A stretch of DNA of 64,000 nucleotides, taken from the NCBI RefSeq assembly GCF_900105005.1, contig NZ_LT629748.1, positions 1,550,001-1,614,000 of the forward strand. The letters run 5' to 3'. Below are positions 1 through 7,376 of the stretch, piece by piece. This stretch comes from Halopseudomonas litoralis. GTDB taxonomy: Bacteria > Pseudomonadota > Gammaproteobacteria > Pseudomonadales > Pseudomonadaceae. Every line of letters starts with the position of its first letter. Positions within the stretch are counted from its first letter, which is position 1. A model generated the notes under the pieces. It saw only the letters and a program-made list of their open reading frames with translations, was not told where the DNA came from and did no database searches. Both the position numbers and the translations under genes were made by a program.

Positions 1-38
1 TGCGTGACTGGCTGAATGCGAATGGAGTAAAGCCATGA
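1..38 (+). CDS. 3' end of an unidentified phage gene (partial)
   Basis: An open frame ends with residues RDWLNANGVKP and a TGA at 36-38. The stop overlaps the ATG of the next gene (ATGA), which suggests translational coupling with the HicB-like gene. Too little is present to name it. A hicA toxin would be expected upstream of a hicB, but this C-terminus does not look like a typical HicA. Confidence 0.4.
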   Translation, partial: RDWLNANGVKP

Positions 39-370
39 AGAACACAATGACGATTGACGGCTACCGGGCAGTTATCCAGTTTGATCCTGAGATTGAGATG
101 TTTCGTGGAGAGTTCGTTGGCCTGAATGGCGGGGCGGATTTCTACGCGGCTGATATTGAGGGGTTGAAGCGGGAAGGGGCGGCGTCTCTGCGGGTATTTC
201 TGGAGATGTGCGCCGAGGATGGCGTGGAGCCGACCAAAGCGTTTTCCGGCAAATTCAATGTGCGTGTCCCGCCGGAGTTACACGCTGATCTGGTGGTGGC
301 CGCTACAGCAGAGGGCAAGAGCCTGAATCAGTGGGTGGTGGACGCGCTGGGACGAGAGGCTCATGCCTGA
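35..370 (+). CDS. HicB-family antitoxin-like protein
   Basis: This 111-residue protein has the HicB layout. An N-terminal partly degraded RNase-H-like fold (IDGYRAVIQFDPEIEMFRGE, residues 7-26) is followed by a C-terminal ribbon-helix-helix with FNVRVPPELHADLV (about 74-87) and SLNQWVVDAL (about 96-105). HicB proteins neutralise HicA mRNA interferases and repress their own operon. The start overlaps the stop of the upstream partial gene, and the stop overlaps a second HicB-like gene. No HicA is visible inside the window, so it could be an orphan regulator of the prophage. Confidence 0.75.
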   Translation: MKNTMTIDGYRAVIQFDPEIEMFRGEFVGLNGGADFYAADIEGLKREGAASLRVFLEMCAEDGVEPTKAFSGKFNVRVPPELHADLVVAATAEGKSLNQWVVDALGREAHA

Positions 371-711
371 TGAGTACGATGCTGAAACACCGGGGCTACT
401 ACGGCACCATTCAGCCCGACATTGAAAGCGGCACACTGTTCGGCAAGCTCGCTTTTATCCGTGACCTGGTCACTTACGAGGCCGATGATCTTAAAACCCT
501 GGAAAAGGAATTTCAGATCTCGGTGGATGACTACCTTAAGGATTGCGCCGATCTGGGCAGAGCTCCTGACACTCCCTGCAAAGGGTCGTTTAACGTCAGG
601 GTGGGGCATAACCTGCACCTGGCTGCCACGGTGGCAGCTACCCAGCAGAGCATCACCCTGAATGACCTGACCCGCCGGGCGCTGAGTGAGTATCTGGAGC
701 ATCGGGCGTAA
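370..711 (+). CDS. Second HicB-family antitoxin-like protein (tandem paralogue)
   Basis: This 113-residue protein is arranged like its upstream neighbour: LKHRGYYGTIQPDIESGTLFG near the N-terminus, and a C-terminal RHH with SFNVRVGHNLHLAATVAA followed by TLNDLTRRALSEYL. The chosen ATG at 370 overlaps the previous stop (TGATG). A longer reading from 331 would run through the neighbour and is unlikely. The two proteins share architecture but little sequence, so they are diverged tandem antitoxin-like genes. Toxin partner and target are unknown. Confidence 0.7.
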   Translation: MSTMLKHRGYYGTIQPDIESGTLFGKLAFIRDLVTYEADDLKTLEKEFQISVDDYLKDCADLGRAPDTPCKGSFNVRVGHNLHLAATVAATQQSITLNDLTRRALSEYLEHRA

Positions 712-738
712 GGCTGCGGAGCAGGGAAGGGTAGACAC

Positions 739-761
739 AAAAAAGCCCGCGCGGGGCGGGC
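739..761 (-). terminator. Intrinsic terminator for the leftward lysogeny operon
   Basis: Arms GCCCGC (745-750) and GCGGGC (756-761) form a stem. On the minus strand it is followed by six T (739-744 complement). It lies just after the stop of the membrane protein gene at 770. There is no T-run on the plus strand, so it mainly serves leftward transcription. Confidence 0.8.
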
Positions 762-769
762 GGACGTAT

Positions 770-1735
770 TCAATCGCTGTCTGCGAATCCTTGAAGCAGG
801 GTGTCTTGGATGTGCCCTGTGAGGATGGATGCTTCAACAGGGACGCCGCTGCGCATTTTTGCAACCACATGGAGATGAATGGCCCCCTTGCTCTCTAGGG
901 AGCGGAAAAGATCCGTCAGTATCTTGCCGCTGCCTGACCCGTCCATGGGCATGCTTGCGGGTATCGCCATCCCGTCTTCACCCTCAAGGCTGACCCTGTA
1001 TCCGGTGTCGGTTTCTGCTATACGGGTCACACGATATAGCCCGTCAATACGGCTATGTTGGCGTCGCGTGCGCTCTCGCTTGATGTAGTCAGGGATCTCG
1101 TCAGCACTCAAAGATAAACGACCAATCTCAATTGCGTCGGCATCGGCCACGCTTTTTGCCAAGTTAACGGCGGAGGCAGCAATATCGGCGTTAAGATTGG
1201 AGAGGCGGGAGTTGGCGTCAATTGCAGCCTGAACGACCTTTAGGTGTGCATCTGTTTGATGATGGACGGTCTCGGCATCAAGATAGTTGCTGTGGCCGGC
1301 GTAGGCGCCTATCAGCAAGGCGAGGCCAAGCACAGTGATCACCAACTGGTTGCCGTTCATTTTCTCAATAGCCCTCAACCCAAGACGCTCAACCACATCG
1401 ACAAGCTTGGCTTCTGTAACCGAGCTTCCCTGGCTGAACTGAAAAACCAACTCTAAGTCTTTCTTGTCGTCATCCGTCAGGGATTGTGAGGTTTTACTAT
1501 ACACTAGGGCGGCGTAAAAACTATTGATGGCGGCTTGGTATTGTGCGAGCGCCTTCAGGGATGAGGCCGGCAACGTGCTCTGGTATTTTTCGCCCTCAGC
1601 CTTGAAGTAGAACTGCAGCCAGTCACCAAACGCGATATCGTATGACTTGCCATCATCAAGGCCGTTATCTAGCGCTTTCTGCAGAAGAGTAACAGCGTCA
1701 TCAAAGGTGGCGGCGCTTAAAGTTTCAATATTCAT
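770..1735 (-). CDS. Phage-encoded single-pass membrane protein of unknown function
   Basis: This 321-residue protein is not assigned to any family I can name. The N-terminal ~125 residues look soluble and helical. One hydrophobic segment (about 130-147, LVITVLGLALLIGAYAGH) could span the membrane. It is followed by a helical stretch and a C-terminal part with beta-like sequence (YRVTRIAETDTGYRVSLEG, about 236-254). It is the last gene of the leftward operon led by the phage repressor and ends at an intrinsic terminator, so it is probably expressed in the lysogen. The position fits lysogenic conversion or superinfection exclusion, but that is inference. Confidence 0.55.
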   Translation of the reverse strand: MNIETLSAATFDDAVTLLQKALDNGLDDGKSYDIAFGDWLQFYFKAEGEKYQSTLPASSLKALAQYQAAINSFYAALVYSKTSQSLTDDDKKDLELVFQFSQGSSVTEAKLVDVVERLGLRAIEKMNGNQLVITVLGLALLIGAYAGHSNYLDAETVHHQTDAHLKVVQAAIDANSRLSNLNADIAASAVNLAKSVADADAIEIGRLSLSADEIPDYIKRERTRRQHSRIDGLYRVTRIAETDTGYRVSLEGEDGMAIPASMPMDGSGSGKILTDLFRSLESKGAIHLHVVAKMRSGVPVEASILTGHIQDTLLQGFADSD

Positions 1736-1827
1736 TGCATTCCTTGCGTAAATTTATGCATGGGCGACGCAGCGCGACCACATCGGCTTCCACTTCTCAA
1801 TCCCATCACCCACCACCATTCGAAATT

Positions 1828-2583
1828 TTATTTCCCGGGGAGGGCTAGCATTACCTCAAGATGCGGCACCGCTTTAACATCCCTCTCTGAAAAATACTGA
1901 AGAGCCTTACGGGGAAGCCAGACCTCATGAAAGTGGGCTCGAAATTCAGCCAGCACTTCATTCGGGTAGAGCTTTGGATAAACAACTCGGCCGTCTTCGA
2001 ACTCATGCCGATACGTCGGAAGCTGGTCGGTGTCCATACCCTTCTCGTCCCTAAGCCATTTACAAAACATCCGGCCTTCTGAAATATCAGGCAGCAACCT
2101 ATCTGGCAGCGTGTATCCGGAGTCTTCCATTGGTCCGATCAGCGCAAGGGTCATCTCGTTAAGCATGGAAAAATGAGTTCTAGGCACCTGCTGCCTGTTC
2201 GCCATATAGCGCCGCAAGTGATAAGGCAAAACAGATGCCTTGTTACCTCCACCGCTTAACCATTCACGAACCCACTGGGAGACTGCGACAGCAAATCTTG
2301 GTGAGCACCACTGGCCCAGATTGATAGCGACGTCCGGATGAACCCAGGTACCTCTGTTAGCGTTTGTGGCGCTCTTAATGGTGAACACCAGTTGGTCCAT
2401 GGGAATTCCCATGGACCTGGAAAGCTCACCCATGAACTCACCTGTAATTCTAAGACGAGCATAATCCGCAAATGCCTTGCCCGAAGCGTTACACATCGCA
2501 GTGGCGTTCACATATCCATCGCTTGCCCGCTGGTGAATTAGCGCACCCTCAACCTGCCTTGGTATCAACTCTAGCTGCGTCAT
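1828..2583 (-). CDS. KilA-N domain protein
   Basis: The 251 residues begin with a KilA-N DNA-binding domain. Residues about 14-40 (ALIHQRASDGYVNATAMCNA) and the family signature TWVHPDVAINLGQW..F...V..WV..W (about 79-109) are clear. KilA-N domains are found in phage regulators and in bacteriophage P1 KilA. The C-terminal ~130 residues have no domain I recognise. The gene sits in the repressor operon, overlapping a small ORF upstream by 35 bases. A regulatory role or an anti-phage role in lysogens are both possible. Confidence 0.8.
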   Translation of the reverse strand: MTQLELIPRQVEGALIHQRASDGYVNATAMCNASGKAFADYARLRITGEFMGELSRSMGIPMDQLVFTIKSATNANRGTWVHPDVAINLGQWCSPRFAVAVSQWVREWLSGGGNKASVLPYHLRRYMANRQQVPRTHFSMLNEMTLALIGPMEDSGYTLPDRLLPDISEGRMFCKWLRDEKGMDTDQLPTYRHEFEDGRVVYPKLYPNEVLAEFRAHFHEVWLPRKALQYFSERDVKAVPHLEVMLALPGK

Positions 2584-2716
2584 CCTGCCTCCTGACGGGC
2601 CTCAAAAAAATGTGGGCGGTTATTCTTGCAGATGCGCAATCAGCCCAATAAATGCGCTTGCCACCACCACGCCAGATCACAGATCCATCAGGCGCAAGGC
2701 CTTCAGATTTCGGCAT
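2549..2716 (-). CDS. Small hypothetical protein (55 aa)
   Basis: The ATG at 2716-2714 lies 12 bases before the stop of the nuclease-like gene, and the frame runs into the first 35 bases of the KilA-N gene. The protein (MPKSEGLAPDGSVIWRGGGK...) is basic and reads like real coding sequence rather than an antisense shadow. The overlaps on both sides are typical of coupled phage genes. No family is recognised. It could be a chance frame. Confidence 0.4.
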   Translation of the reverse strand: MPKSEGLAPDGSVIWRGGGKRIYWADCASARITAHIFLRPVRRQDDAARVDTKAG

Positions 2717-3803
2717 AGGCCTTAGCCGTCTCTCGCAACATGTCAGCATGCGAGAAAATGTCGTCGAGGGTGTCTATGGGGTGTCGTGTTTCGTTCTTGT
2801 CGCCATCGAACGTGCCCAGATACTTCTGGCTTCGGTTGAAATGCAGCCGGGCAATTGGCTTACGGTTGTTGTCGTCGGCCAAAATCCCGAAATAGCTCAA
2901 CGTGTCGCGAGCCGCAACCCTCTTAACATCAATCTCAGAGCGAACGATTGCCTTGATTATGTTGAAGCCTTCCAGCTCCTCGGTCGTGGTCTCAATCCTG
3001 TCTTTCTTGCTGATTTCATCATCAGCCGACTGGGTTTCACCGATCTCGGCATCTTGTTTGCTGATAGCCGCTGGCGCGGTAGATGAGGGCCGTGAAATCG
3101 CGGACTTCAGGCGCCCATTAACCTGGTCGCTCATGAACTGTTCGGCAGCCTTTGCTGTAAGCAGGGCGAATTGATCTCGCACTTTCTGGGTGAGAATGCC
3201 CTCGTAAACACGGGATGCGAAAAAGCGCACGAAGTCGTCTTCCGGCTGGCTGAACTGATTGGCCATGACCCGCTTGATCTGACCGACGTATTTGAGTTCA
3301 CCCGCCGCATTCAGTACAGAATCCACATCAAAGGCCGACTTGGTCAGCTTCTGCAGCTCGGGAATGGCATGGTCATCCATGTCCAAGAAATCGAACTCCA
3401 AGAACGGCTTCTCGTCCATCTTGTTTGGCGCATCAAGATCGGTATAGAACCTGTAAACTTGGCCGTTCGTGAGAATGGATATCCGCGCTGTGGTGACATG
3501 GAAATAGCGGAACAACTGACTGGCGTGATTGATATTCAGCGGCTCGCCAATTTTTTTGGCCTCAATCAGAATCTGAATTTCACCATCCTTCATGATGGCG
3601 TAATCAATCTTCTCGCCTTTTTTCGTCCCGATGTCTGAAATGAATTCGGGGATCACCTCAAGCGGATTGAATACATCGTAACCGAGAACATTTTGAATGA
3701 ATGGCATGACGAACGCGTTCTTCGTCGCCTCTTCAGTCTGAATTGCAGCCTTCTGCTGATGTATTTTTGCAGCCAGACTGGTCAAGCGTTCTTCAAATGA
3801 CAT
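2703..3803 (-). CDS. HsdR_N-like (type I restriction R subunit N-terminal domain) putative nuclease
   Basis: This 366-residue protein has a PD-(D/E)xK nuclease core near the N-terminus: KIDYAI with D67, then IQILIEAKK with E81 and K83. It matches the HsdR N-terminal domain found alone in many prophage and orphan restriction-like proteins. The middle (FVRFFASRVYEGILTQKVRDQF) is helical. The C-terminal ~100 residues form a separate domain after a low-complexity linker. There is no helicase motor, so it cannot be a complete type I R subunit. It follows the repressor by 76 bases in the same direction, suggesting expression in the lysogen and possible exclusion of other phages. Confidence 0.75.
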   Translation of the reverse strand: MSFEERLTSLAAKIHQQKAAIQTEEATKNAFVMPFIQNVLGYDVFNPLEVIPEFISDIGTKKGEKIDYAIMKDGEIQILIEAKKIGEPLNINHASQLFRYFHVTTARISILTNGQVYRFYTDLDAPNKMDEKPFLEFDFLDMDDHAIPELQKLTKSAFDVDSVLNAAGELKYVGQIKRVMANQFSQPEDDFVRFFASRVYEGILTQKVRDQFALLTAKAAEQFMSDQVNGRLKSAISRPSSTAPAAISKQDAEIGETQSADDEISKKDRIETTTEELEGFNIIKAIVRSEIDVKRVAARDTLSYFGILADDNNRKPIARLHFNRSQKYLGTFDGDKNETRHPIDTLDDIFSHADMLRETAKAYAEI

Positions 3804-3879
3804 AACTCTCCCTCCCAGGAGTATCCCATGTCTTGAGCGCGGCCAACTTGCCGACTCGGTTTTAGCTCATAGCTTCAGA

Positions 3880-4566
3880 TCACAGCTTCCGCGCATTCCA
3901 GGCCAGTAAGGCTTGCGCATGGAAAACCACATCCTCAATCAGCACCTCGAAAGGGTCGTGATCGCGGTTATCGGAAATGATCTTGAAGTGGGTCTTGCTG
4001 ACCTTCTGGACGCGCTTGATGTAGACCAGGTCATCCCATGTGAACACGTAGACGCCATCACCGATGAATTGCGTAATGCCGCGATCAACGAATACTGGCT
4101 CGCCATGGTTGATGGTGCCGGCCATGCTCTGACCCCAGCCGGTGATGATGGCCAGGTTGGCGGCGCTGGTGTAGGTGATGCCGAGTAGATCCAGATGCGC
4201 CTTATGCATCGTGACGTGGCGGATAATCTCGACGTAATCATTCGGCAGCTGACCACTGCCCATAGCCGCCCGCACGTTGAATTGCGGGATATCAACTTCA
4301 CCCTCGCGCTTCTTGCTGGAGAAATCAGCAGCTATCACGTTGCTCTCCCTTTTATTGCTATCCAGATCGTCGTCCCCCATAAGGTAACCCGCCGACACGC
4401 CGAGAATCGCCGCTATCTCCTGTAAGCGCTGCGGGCGCGGCGTGTTTCTGCCTGCCTCCCAGGCCTGCACCGATTGCGGACTCACCCCCAAGGCGCGAGC
4501 CAGCTCGGACTGATTAAGTCCTTGAGCTTCTCTCGCAATAGCAATTTTTGATCCTGTAGTCGTCAT
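3880..4566 (-). CDS. Phage CI-like repressor with S24 peptidase domain
   Basis: This 228-residue protein has an N-terminal XRE-type HTH (about 5-60, QGLNQSELARALGVSPQSVQ). The C-terminal S24 LexA-like autoprotease shows the likely cleavage region AAMGSG (100-105), catalytic Ser147 (GWGQSMAG) and Lys184 (VYIKRV). It holds the prophage in lysogeny and is inactivated by RecA-stimulated self-cleavage. The start is ATG 4566, next to the three-operator region. Frames running further upstream would read through the operators. The Met in place of the usual Ala before the cleavage Gly is a small oddity. Confidence 0.93.
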   Translation of the reverse strand: MTTTGSKIAIAREAQGLNQSELARALGVSPQSVQAWEAGRNTPRPQRLQEIAAILGVSAGYLMGDDDLDSNKRESNVIAADFSSKKREGEVDIPQFNVRAAMGSGQLPNDYVEIIRHVTMHKAHLDLLGITYTSAANLAIITGWGQSMAGTINHGEPVFVDRGITQFIGDGVYVFTWDDLVYIKRVQKVSKTHFKIISDNRDHDPFEVLIEDVVFHAQALLAWNARKL

Positions 4567-4577
4567 GAGTGCGAAGA

Positions 4578-4652
4578 TACAACGGGACGTTGTAGAATTC
4601 ATTGCAATTCTCAGTTGTAATCGGTTAGCCTTGCCTGTAACTTTGGGTTGCA
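4578..4652. promoter_or_regulatory. Immunity switch: three 17-bp operators between repressor and cro
   Basis: Three related palindromes have 6-bp arms around 5-bp spacers: TACAAC-N5-GTTGTA (4578-4594, perfect), TGCAAT-N5-GTTGTA (4603-4619) and TGTAAC-N5-GTTGCA (4636-4652). Their centres are 25 and 33 bp apart. A leftward promoter (TTACAA ... TTCTAC, 4620 to 4592) overlaps sites 1 and 2. A rightward promoter (TTGTAA 4615-4620, TAACTT 4638-4643) overlaps sites 2 and 3. The layout is the lambda OR logic. Confidence 0.8.
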
Positions 4653-4671
4653 AAAGCAAGGGGTTAAACGC

Positions 4672-4893
4672 ATGACACAAAACGAGAACGCAGTTTCACG
4701 GGCCGCAGCAAAAGCTGGCGGTCAGTCGGCGCTCGCCCGAATTCTCGACTGCTCTCCTCAAGCCGTGCAGCGCATGTGTGCCAGTGGTCGGGTGCCCGCT
4801 GAACGTGTCTTGGCAATCGAAGAAGCCACCGGCGTTTCCCGTCATGAGCTTCGTCCTGACCTTTACCCGAAAGAGAAGAAGTCTGTTGCCTGA
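4672..4893 (+). CDS. Cro-like / YdaS-family HTH regulator
   Basis: This 73-residue basic protein is a single HTH: AGGQSALARILDCSPQAVQRMCASGRVPAERVLAIE. It matches the YdaS/Cro type found divergent from CI repressors. The start is ATG 4672 with the strong RBS AAGGGG at 4658-4663. A reading from 4648 would start inside operator 3 and is rejected. It is expected to bind the three operators and shut off repressor synthesis during lytic growth. Confidence 0.88.
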   Translation: MTQNENAVSRAAAKAGGQSALARILDCSPQAVQRMCASGRVPAERVLAIEEATGVSRHELRPDLYPKEKKSVA

Positions 4894-4918
4894 TTGGTAA
4901 AGAGTAAGGCGGAGAGGG

Positions 4919-4993
4919 ATGTTTGCAGAGGCCGCTGATGTGGCTGGTGATTCGTACAGTGGTTTTCGAGGCAATAAAAAACCCCGGCTTTGA
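4919..4993 (+). CDS. Possible 24-aa leader peptide ahead of the antirepressor gene
   Basis: An ATG at 4919 follows a very good RBS (aaggcggagaggg, 4906-4918). It encodes 24 residues beginning MFAEAADVAGDSYSGF. The stop codon lies inside the left half of a long GC hairpin (4982-5014). It is too short for a confident call, but the RBS and the overlap with a hairpin suggest a translated leader rather than chance. Confidence 0.4.
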   Translation: MFAEAADVAGDSYSGFRGNKKPRL

Positions 4994-5014
4994 TGGGTGG
5001 CGACCCAGCCGGGG
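4975..5014 (-). terminator. GC hairpin with T-run on the minus strand between cro and the antirepressor
   Basis: CCCCGGC (4982-4988) pairs with GCCGGGG (5008-5014), with an inner GGGT/ACCC stem. Six A precede it on the plus strand, so on the minus strand it reads as a perfect intrinsic terminator. It would stop leftward antisense transcripts before they enter the switch region. On the plus strand it is only a hairpin. Confidence 0.6.
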
Positions 5015-5033
5015 CTTACATAGCGAGATCATT

Positions 5034-5732
5034 ATGAACAGAGAATTGATGTTGGGCAATACCGAGCAGGTGAGCATGTCCAGCCGTGAGATTGCGGAGC
5101 TGGTCGAGTCACGGCATGACAGCGTGAAGCGCACGGTGGAGCGACTGGTGGAGCGGGGCGTAATTGCCCAGCCACCATTGGTGGATGGGATCAAGTCAGG
5201 CAATGGCGTTGTTGCTCAGGAGTATCTGATCAGCAAGCGCGACAGCTATGTGGTCGTTGCGCAGCTTTGCCCTGAATTCACTGCACGATTGGTCGACCGC
5301 TGGCAGGAGCTGGAGTCACGCCAGCATGTCACGGTCCCTCGCACGCTCCCTGATGCATTGCGTCTGGCTGCTGACCTGGCAGAGCAGAACACGTCCCTGC
5401 GCCTGGTGGTGAGTGAGCAGGCGCCCCAAGTGGAGGCGCTGCAGCGTATCGCCCAAGCACGCGGCACGCTGTGTCTGACGGATGCGGCCAAGCATTTGGG
5501 TGTACAGCGCAAGGTGATGCTGGCGTGGATGCAGGTGAACCGGTGGATCTATCGGCGCGAGGGTGCTGCTCACTGGCTGGGCTATCAGCCGCGGCTGCAG
5601 GCAGGGCTGCTTGAGCACAAGGTGACTGTGCTGGGCACCGAGGACGATGGGGCGCAGCGGTTGGCGTCACAGGTACGTGTCACGCCCAAGGGTTTGACGG
5701 TGCTGGCGCAGAAGATGGGAGGGATCAACTGA
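5034..5732 (+). CDS. Rha-family regulator with C-terminal antirepressor (KilAC/ANT) domain
   Basis: This 232-residue protein has an N-terminal Rha domain (MSSREIAELVESRHDSVKRTVERLVERGVI..., with YLISKRDSYVVVAQLCPEFTARLVDRW). The C-terminal ANT/KilAC domain includes GTLCLTDAAKHLGVQRKVMLAWMQVNRWIYR and RVTPKGLTVLAQKM. Such proteins interfere with host or repressor functions during lytic growth. The ATG 5034 was chosen because the upstream extension covers the GC hairpin. Its stop overlaps the next ATG (TGATG), coupling it to the replication genes. Confidence 0.88.
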   Translation: MNRELMLGNTEQVSMSSREIAELVESRHDSVKRTVERLVERGVIAQPPLVDGIKSGNGVVAQEYLISKRDSYVVVAQLCPEFTARLVDRWQELESRQHVTVPRTLPDALRLAADLAEQNTSLRLVVSEQAPQVEALQRIAQARGTLCLTDAAKHLGVQRKVMLAWMQVNRWIYRREGAAHWLGYQPRLQAGLLEHKVTVLGTEDDGAQRLASQVRVTPKGLTVLAQKMGGIN

Positions 5733-6448
5733 TGGCCAACCCATGGTTCCGCATGTATTCCGAGTTTGCCACCGATCCCAAAGTGCAGATGCTCAGTGAG
5801 AAGGATCAGCGCCGCTACCTGATGCTGCTTTGCCTGCGTTGCAGTAACGACGATGTAACGTTACATGAAACAGAAATAGCGTTTCAGTTACGCATCAGTG
5901 ACGACGAGCTGGCCGCCACAAAGGTGGCTTTAATGGCCAAAGGGCTGATCAATGAAGACTTCTCACCGGTCGCCTGGGAGAAGCGTCAGTATGTCTCTGA
6001 CTCAAGCACCAAGCGGGTTGCAGCCAGTCGAGCCCGTAAGAAACAGGCCGTGAAACCACCATGTAACGTTACAGTAACGCCCCCAGATACAGAAACAGAT
6101 ACAGATATAACCCCCTCTCTCCCTGCGGACGCACCGGCGACGTCTGATTTCGATCCGTCCCGCCTGCTGGGCATGCACCTGGACTGGGAGCCCGACCCCA
6201 AGATTCTGGCGGCGTATGCCAAGCGTGCCGGCATAGCCCTGGAAAACTTCACCGCCGAGGCCATCGGCCAGTTTGCGGTCTACCACACAGCCCGGCAGGC
6301 GTTGAAAAGCCAAGCCGAGCATGTGGCTGCCCTGGTCAGCTGGGTCAAGCGTGATGCGGTGCATGCCGAGAAGGTGGTGCCGATGGCCGGCAGGCGAGCC
6401 GCCAGCGGGGACTTTGACGACAACGCCACCGGCTGGCTGGGGGAGTGA
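5732..6448 (+). CDS. Phage replication protein, O-like with DnaT-like C-terminal domain
   Basis: This 238-residue protein begins MANPWFRMYSEFATDPKVQML, the usual start of phage and primosomal winged-helix replication initiators. After a Thr/Pro/Asp-rich linker (about 105-135) the C-terminus (HLDWEPDPKILAAYAKRAGI...FAVYHTARQALKSQAEHVAALVSWVKRD) resembles the DnaT-type single-strand DNA binding domain. It lies directly before a lambda P-like gene, so together they likely load host helicase at the phage origin. The phage origin may be inside this gene, as in lambda, but I saw no clear iterons. Confidence 0.8.
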   Translation: MANPWFRMYSEFATDPKVQMLSEKDQRRYLMLLCLRCSNDDVTLHETEIAFQLRISDDELAATKVALMAKGLINEDFSPVAWEKRQYVSDSSTKRVAASRARKKQAVKPPCNVTVTPPDTETDTDITPSLPADAPATSDFDPSRLLGMHLDWEPDPKILAAYAKRAGIALENFTAEAIGQFAVYHTARQALKSQAEHVAALVSWVKRDAVHAEKVVPMAGRRAASGDFDDNATGWLGE

Positions 6449-6450
6449 CC

Positions 6451-7125
6451 ATGAAAACCATCACCGATTTGATTCCGGCTGCGAGCCGTCAGCTGGCGAC
6501 CGCCCAGCCGGTCAAGGCGCAGGAGCTGGCGCCGGAGGTCAAGCGCGAGACCGAACGGCTGATCAACGATCTGTTCGGCCAGCTGCGGTCGATCTACCCG
6601 GCGTGGAAGCAAGCGTGGACCAGCGAAGATCTTTATCGCAAGGCCAAGGCCACCTGGACTCAGGCGCTGCTCGATGCAGGCATTGCCGACTGGTCGCTGA
6701 TCGAGCGAGGGCTGAGTCGTTGCCGGCAGGAGCCGGGCGATTTCATTCCATCGGTGGGCAAGTTCATCGACCGCTGCTGGCCGACACCCGTGGAGCTGGG
6801 AGCGCCGGACCACGAAACGGCGTACTGGGAGGCGCAGCGCAACAGTCATCCGGCCATTGCCGGGCGGGGGCGCTGGAGTCATCGGGCGGTGTTCCATGCG
6901 GCGTTGCTGTGTGGCCGTCACAGCCTGATGACGCTGCCGTCGGATGTGGGCCGGTTGAAGATGGCCAAGGCCTACGGCGAGGTGATTCAGCGGCTGGCGC
7001 GTGGCGAGGATCTGCCCGAACCAGCACCGGCGCTGTCGGCGGATGTGCACCGCAAGGGTGACCCGGCCAAAGCCAGCGCCGCGCTGGCGGCCATGCGGGC
7101 AGCGGTTGGCGGCGCCCGTGCATGA
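6451..7125 (+). CDS. Replication protein P-like (helicase loader)
   Basis: This ~224-residue protein resembles lambda P: IYPAWKQAWTSEDLYRKAKATWTQALLDAGI, then GLSRCRQEPGDFIPSVGKFIDRCW. P recruits host DnaB helicase to the phage initiator. The ATG at 6451 has a good RBS (GGGGAG, 6439-6444). A GTG at 6445 is in frame and less likely. It sits just after the O-like gene, and its stop overlaps the next start (ATGA). Confidence 0.85.
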   Translation: MKTITDLIPAASRQLATAQPVKAQELAPEVKRETERLINDLFGQLRSIYPAWKQAWTSEDLYRKAKATWTQALLDAGIADWSLIERGLSRCRQEPGDFIPSVGKFIDRCWPTPVELGAPDHETAYWEAQRNSHPAIAGRGRWSHRAVFHAALLCGRHSLMTLPSDVGRLKMAKAYGEVIQRLARGEDLPEPAPALSADVHRKGDPAKASAALAAMRAAVGGARA

Positions 7126-7376
7126 CGCCGGAAGATCGCTCTGCGGTGCGTGCTGGCTGCAATTTGGCGACGCTGCCTGCCGATGCGCAGGCGGTGTTGC
7201 AGTAGGAGCTCAAGGACACCGGGCAACGGCATCAGGAGATTCAGCGCACGGCGGCGCAGTTGTATGGGCTGCGTCGCCACCGCCTGCGGGTGGAGCGGGA
7301 GTTGGCGCAGCTGGGGGATATGGGGCCGGCGGTAAAGGCGGCTCTGAACAGGCTGATTTCTGGGAGTGACCAATGA
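7122..7376 (+). pseudogene. Small phage gene interrupted by an in-frame amber codon
   Basis: The frame starts with an ATGA overlap at 7122 and ends with an ATGA overlap with the DUF3310 gene at 7376. It would encode 84 residues, but TAG at 7203-7205 splits it after codon 27. The downstream part (HQEIQRTAAQLYGLRRHRLRVERELAQLGD) is a convincing charged helix, so the stop looks like a point mutation of a CAG-like codon. Function is unknown. A suppressed amber or a sequencing error are alternatives. Confidence 0.6.

Noticed and set aside
331..369. Extended start of the second HicB-like protein
   Set aside because: The extra 13 residues lie inside the coding end of the first gene in another frame; ATG 370 with TGATG coupling is better.
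4566..4680. Longer N-terminus of the CI-like repressor
   Set aside because: It would translate through the three operators and the divergent promoters; HTH begins naturally after ATG 4566.
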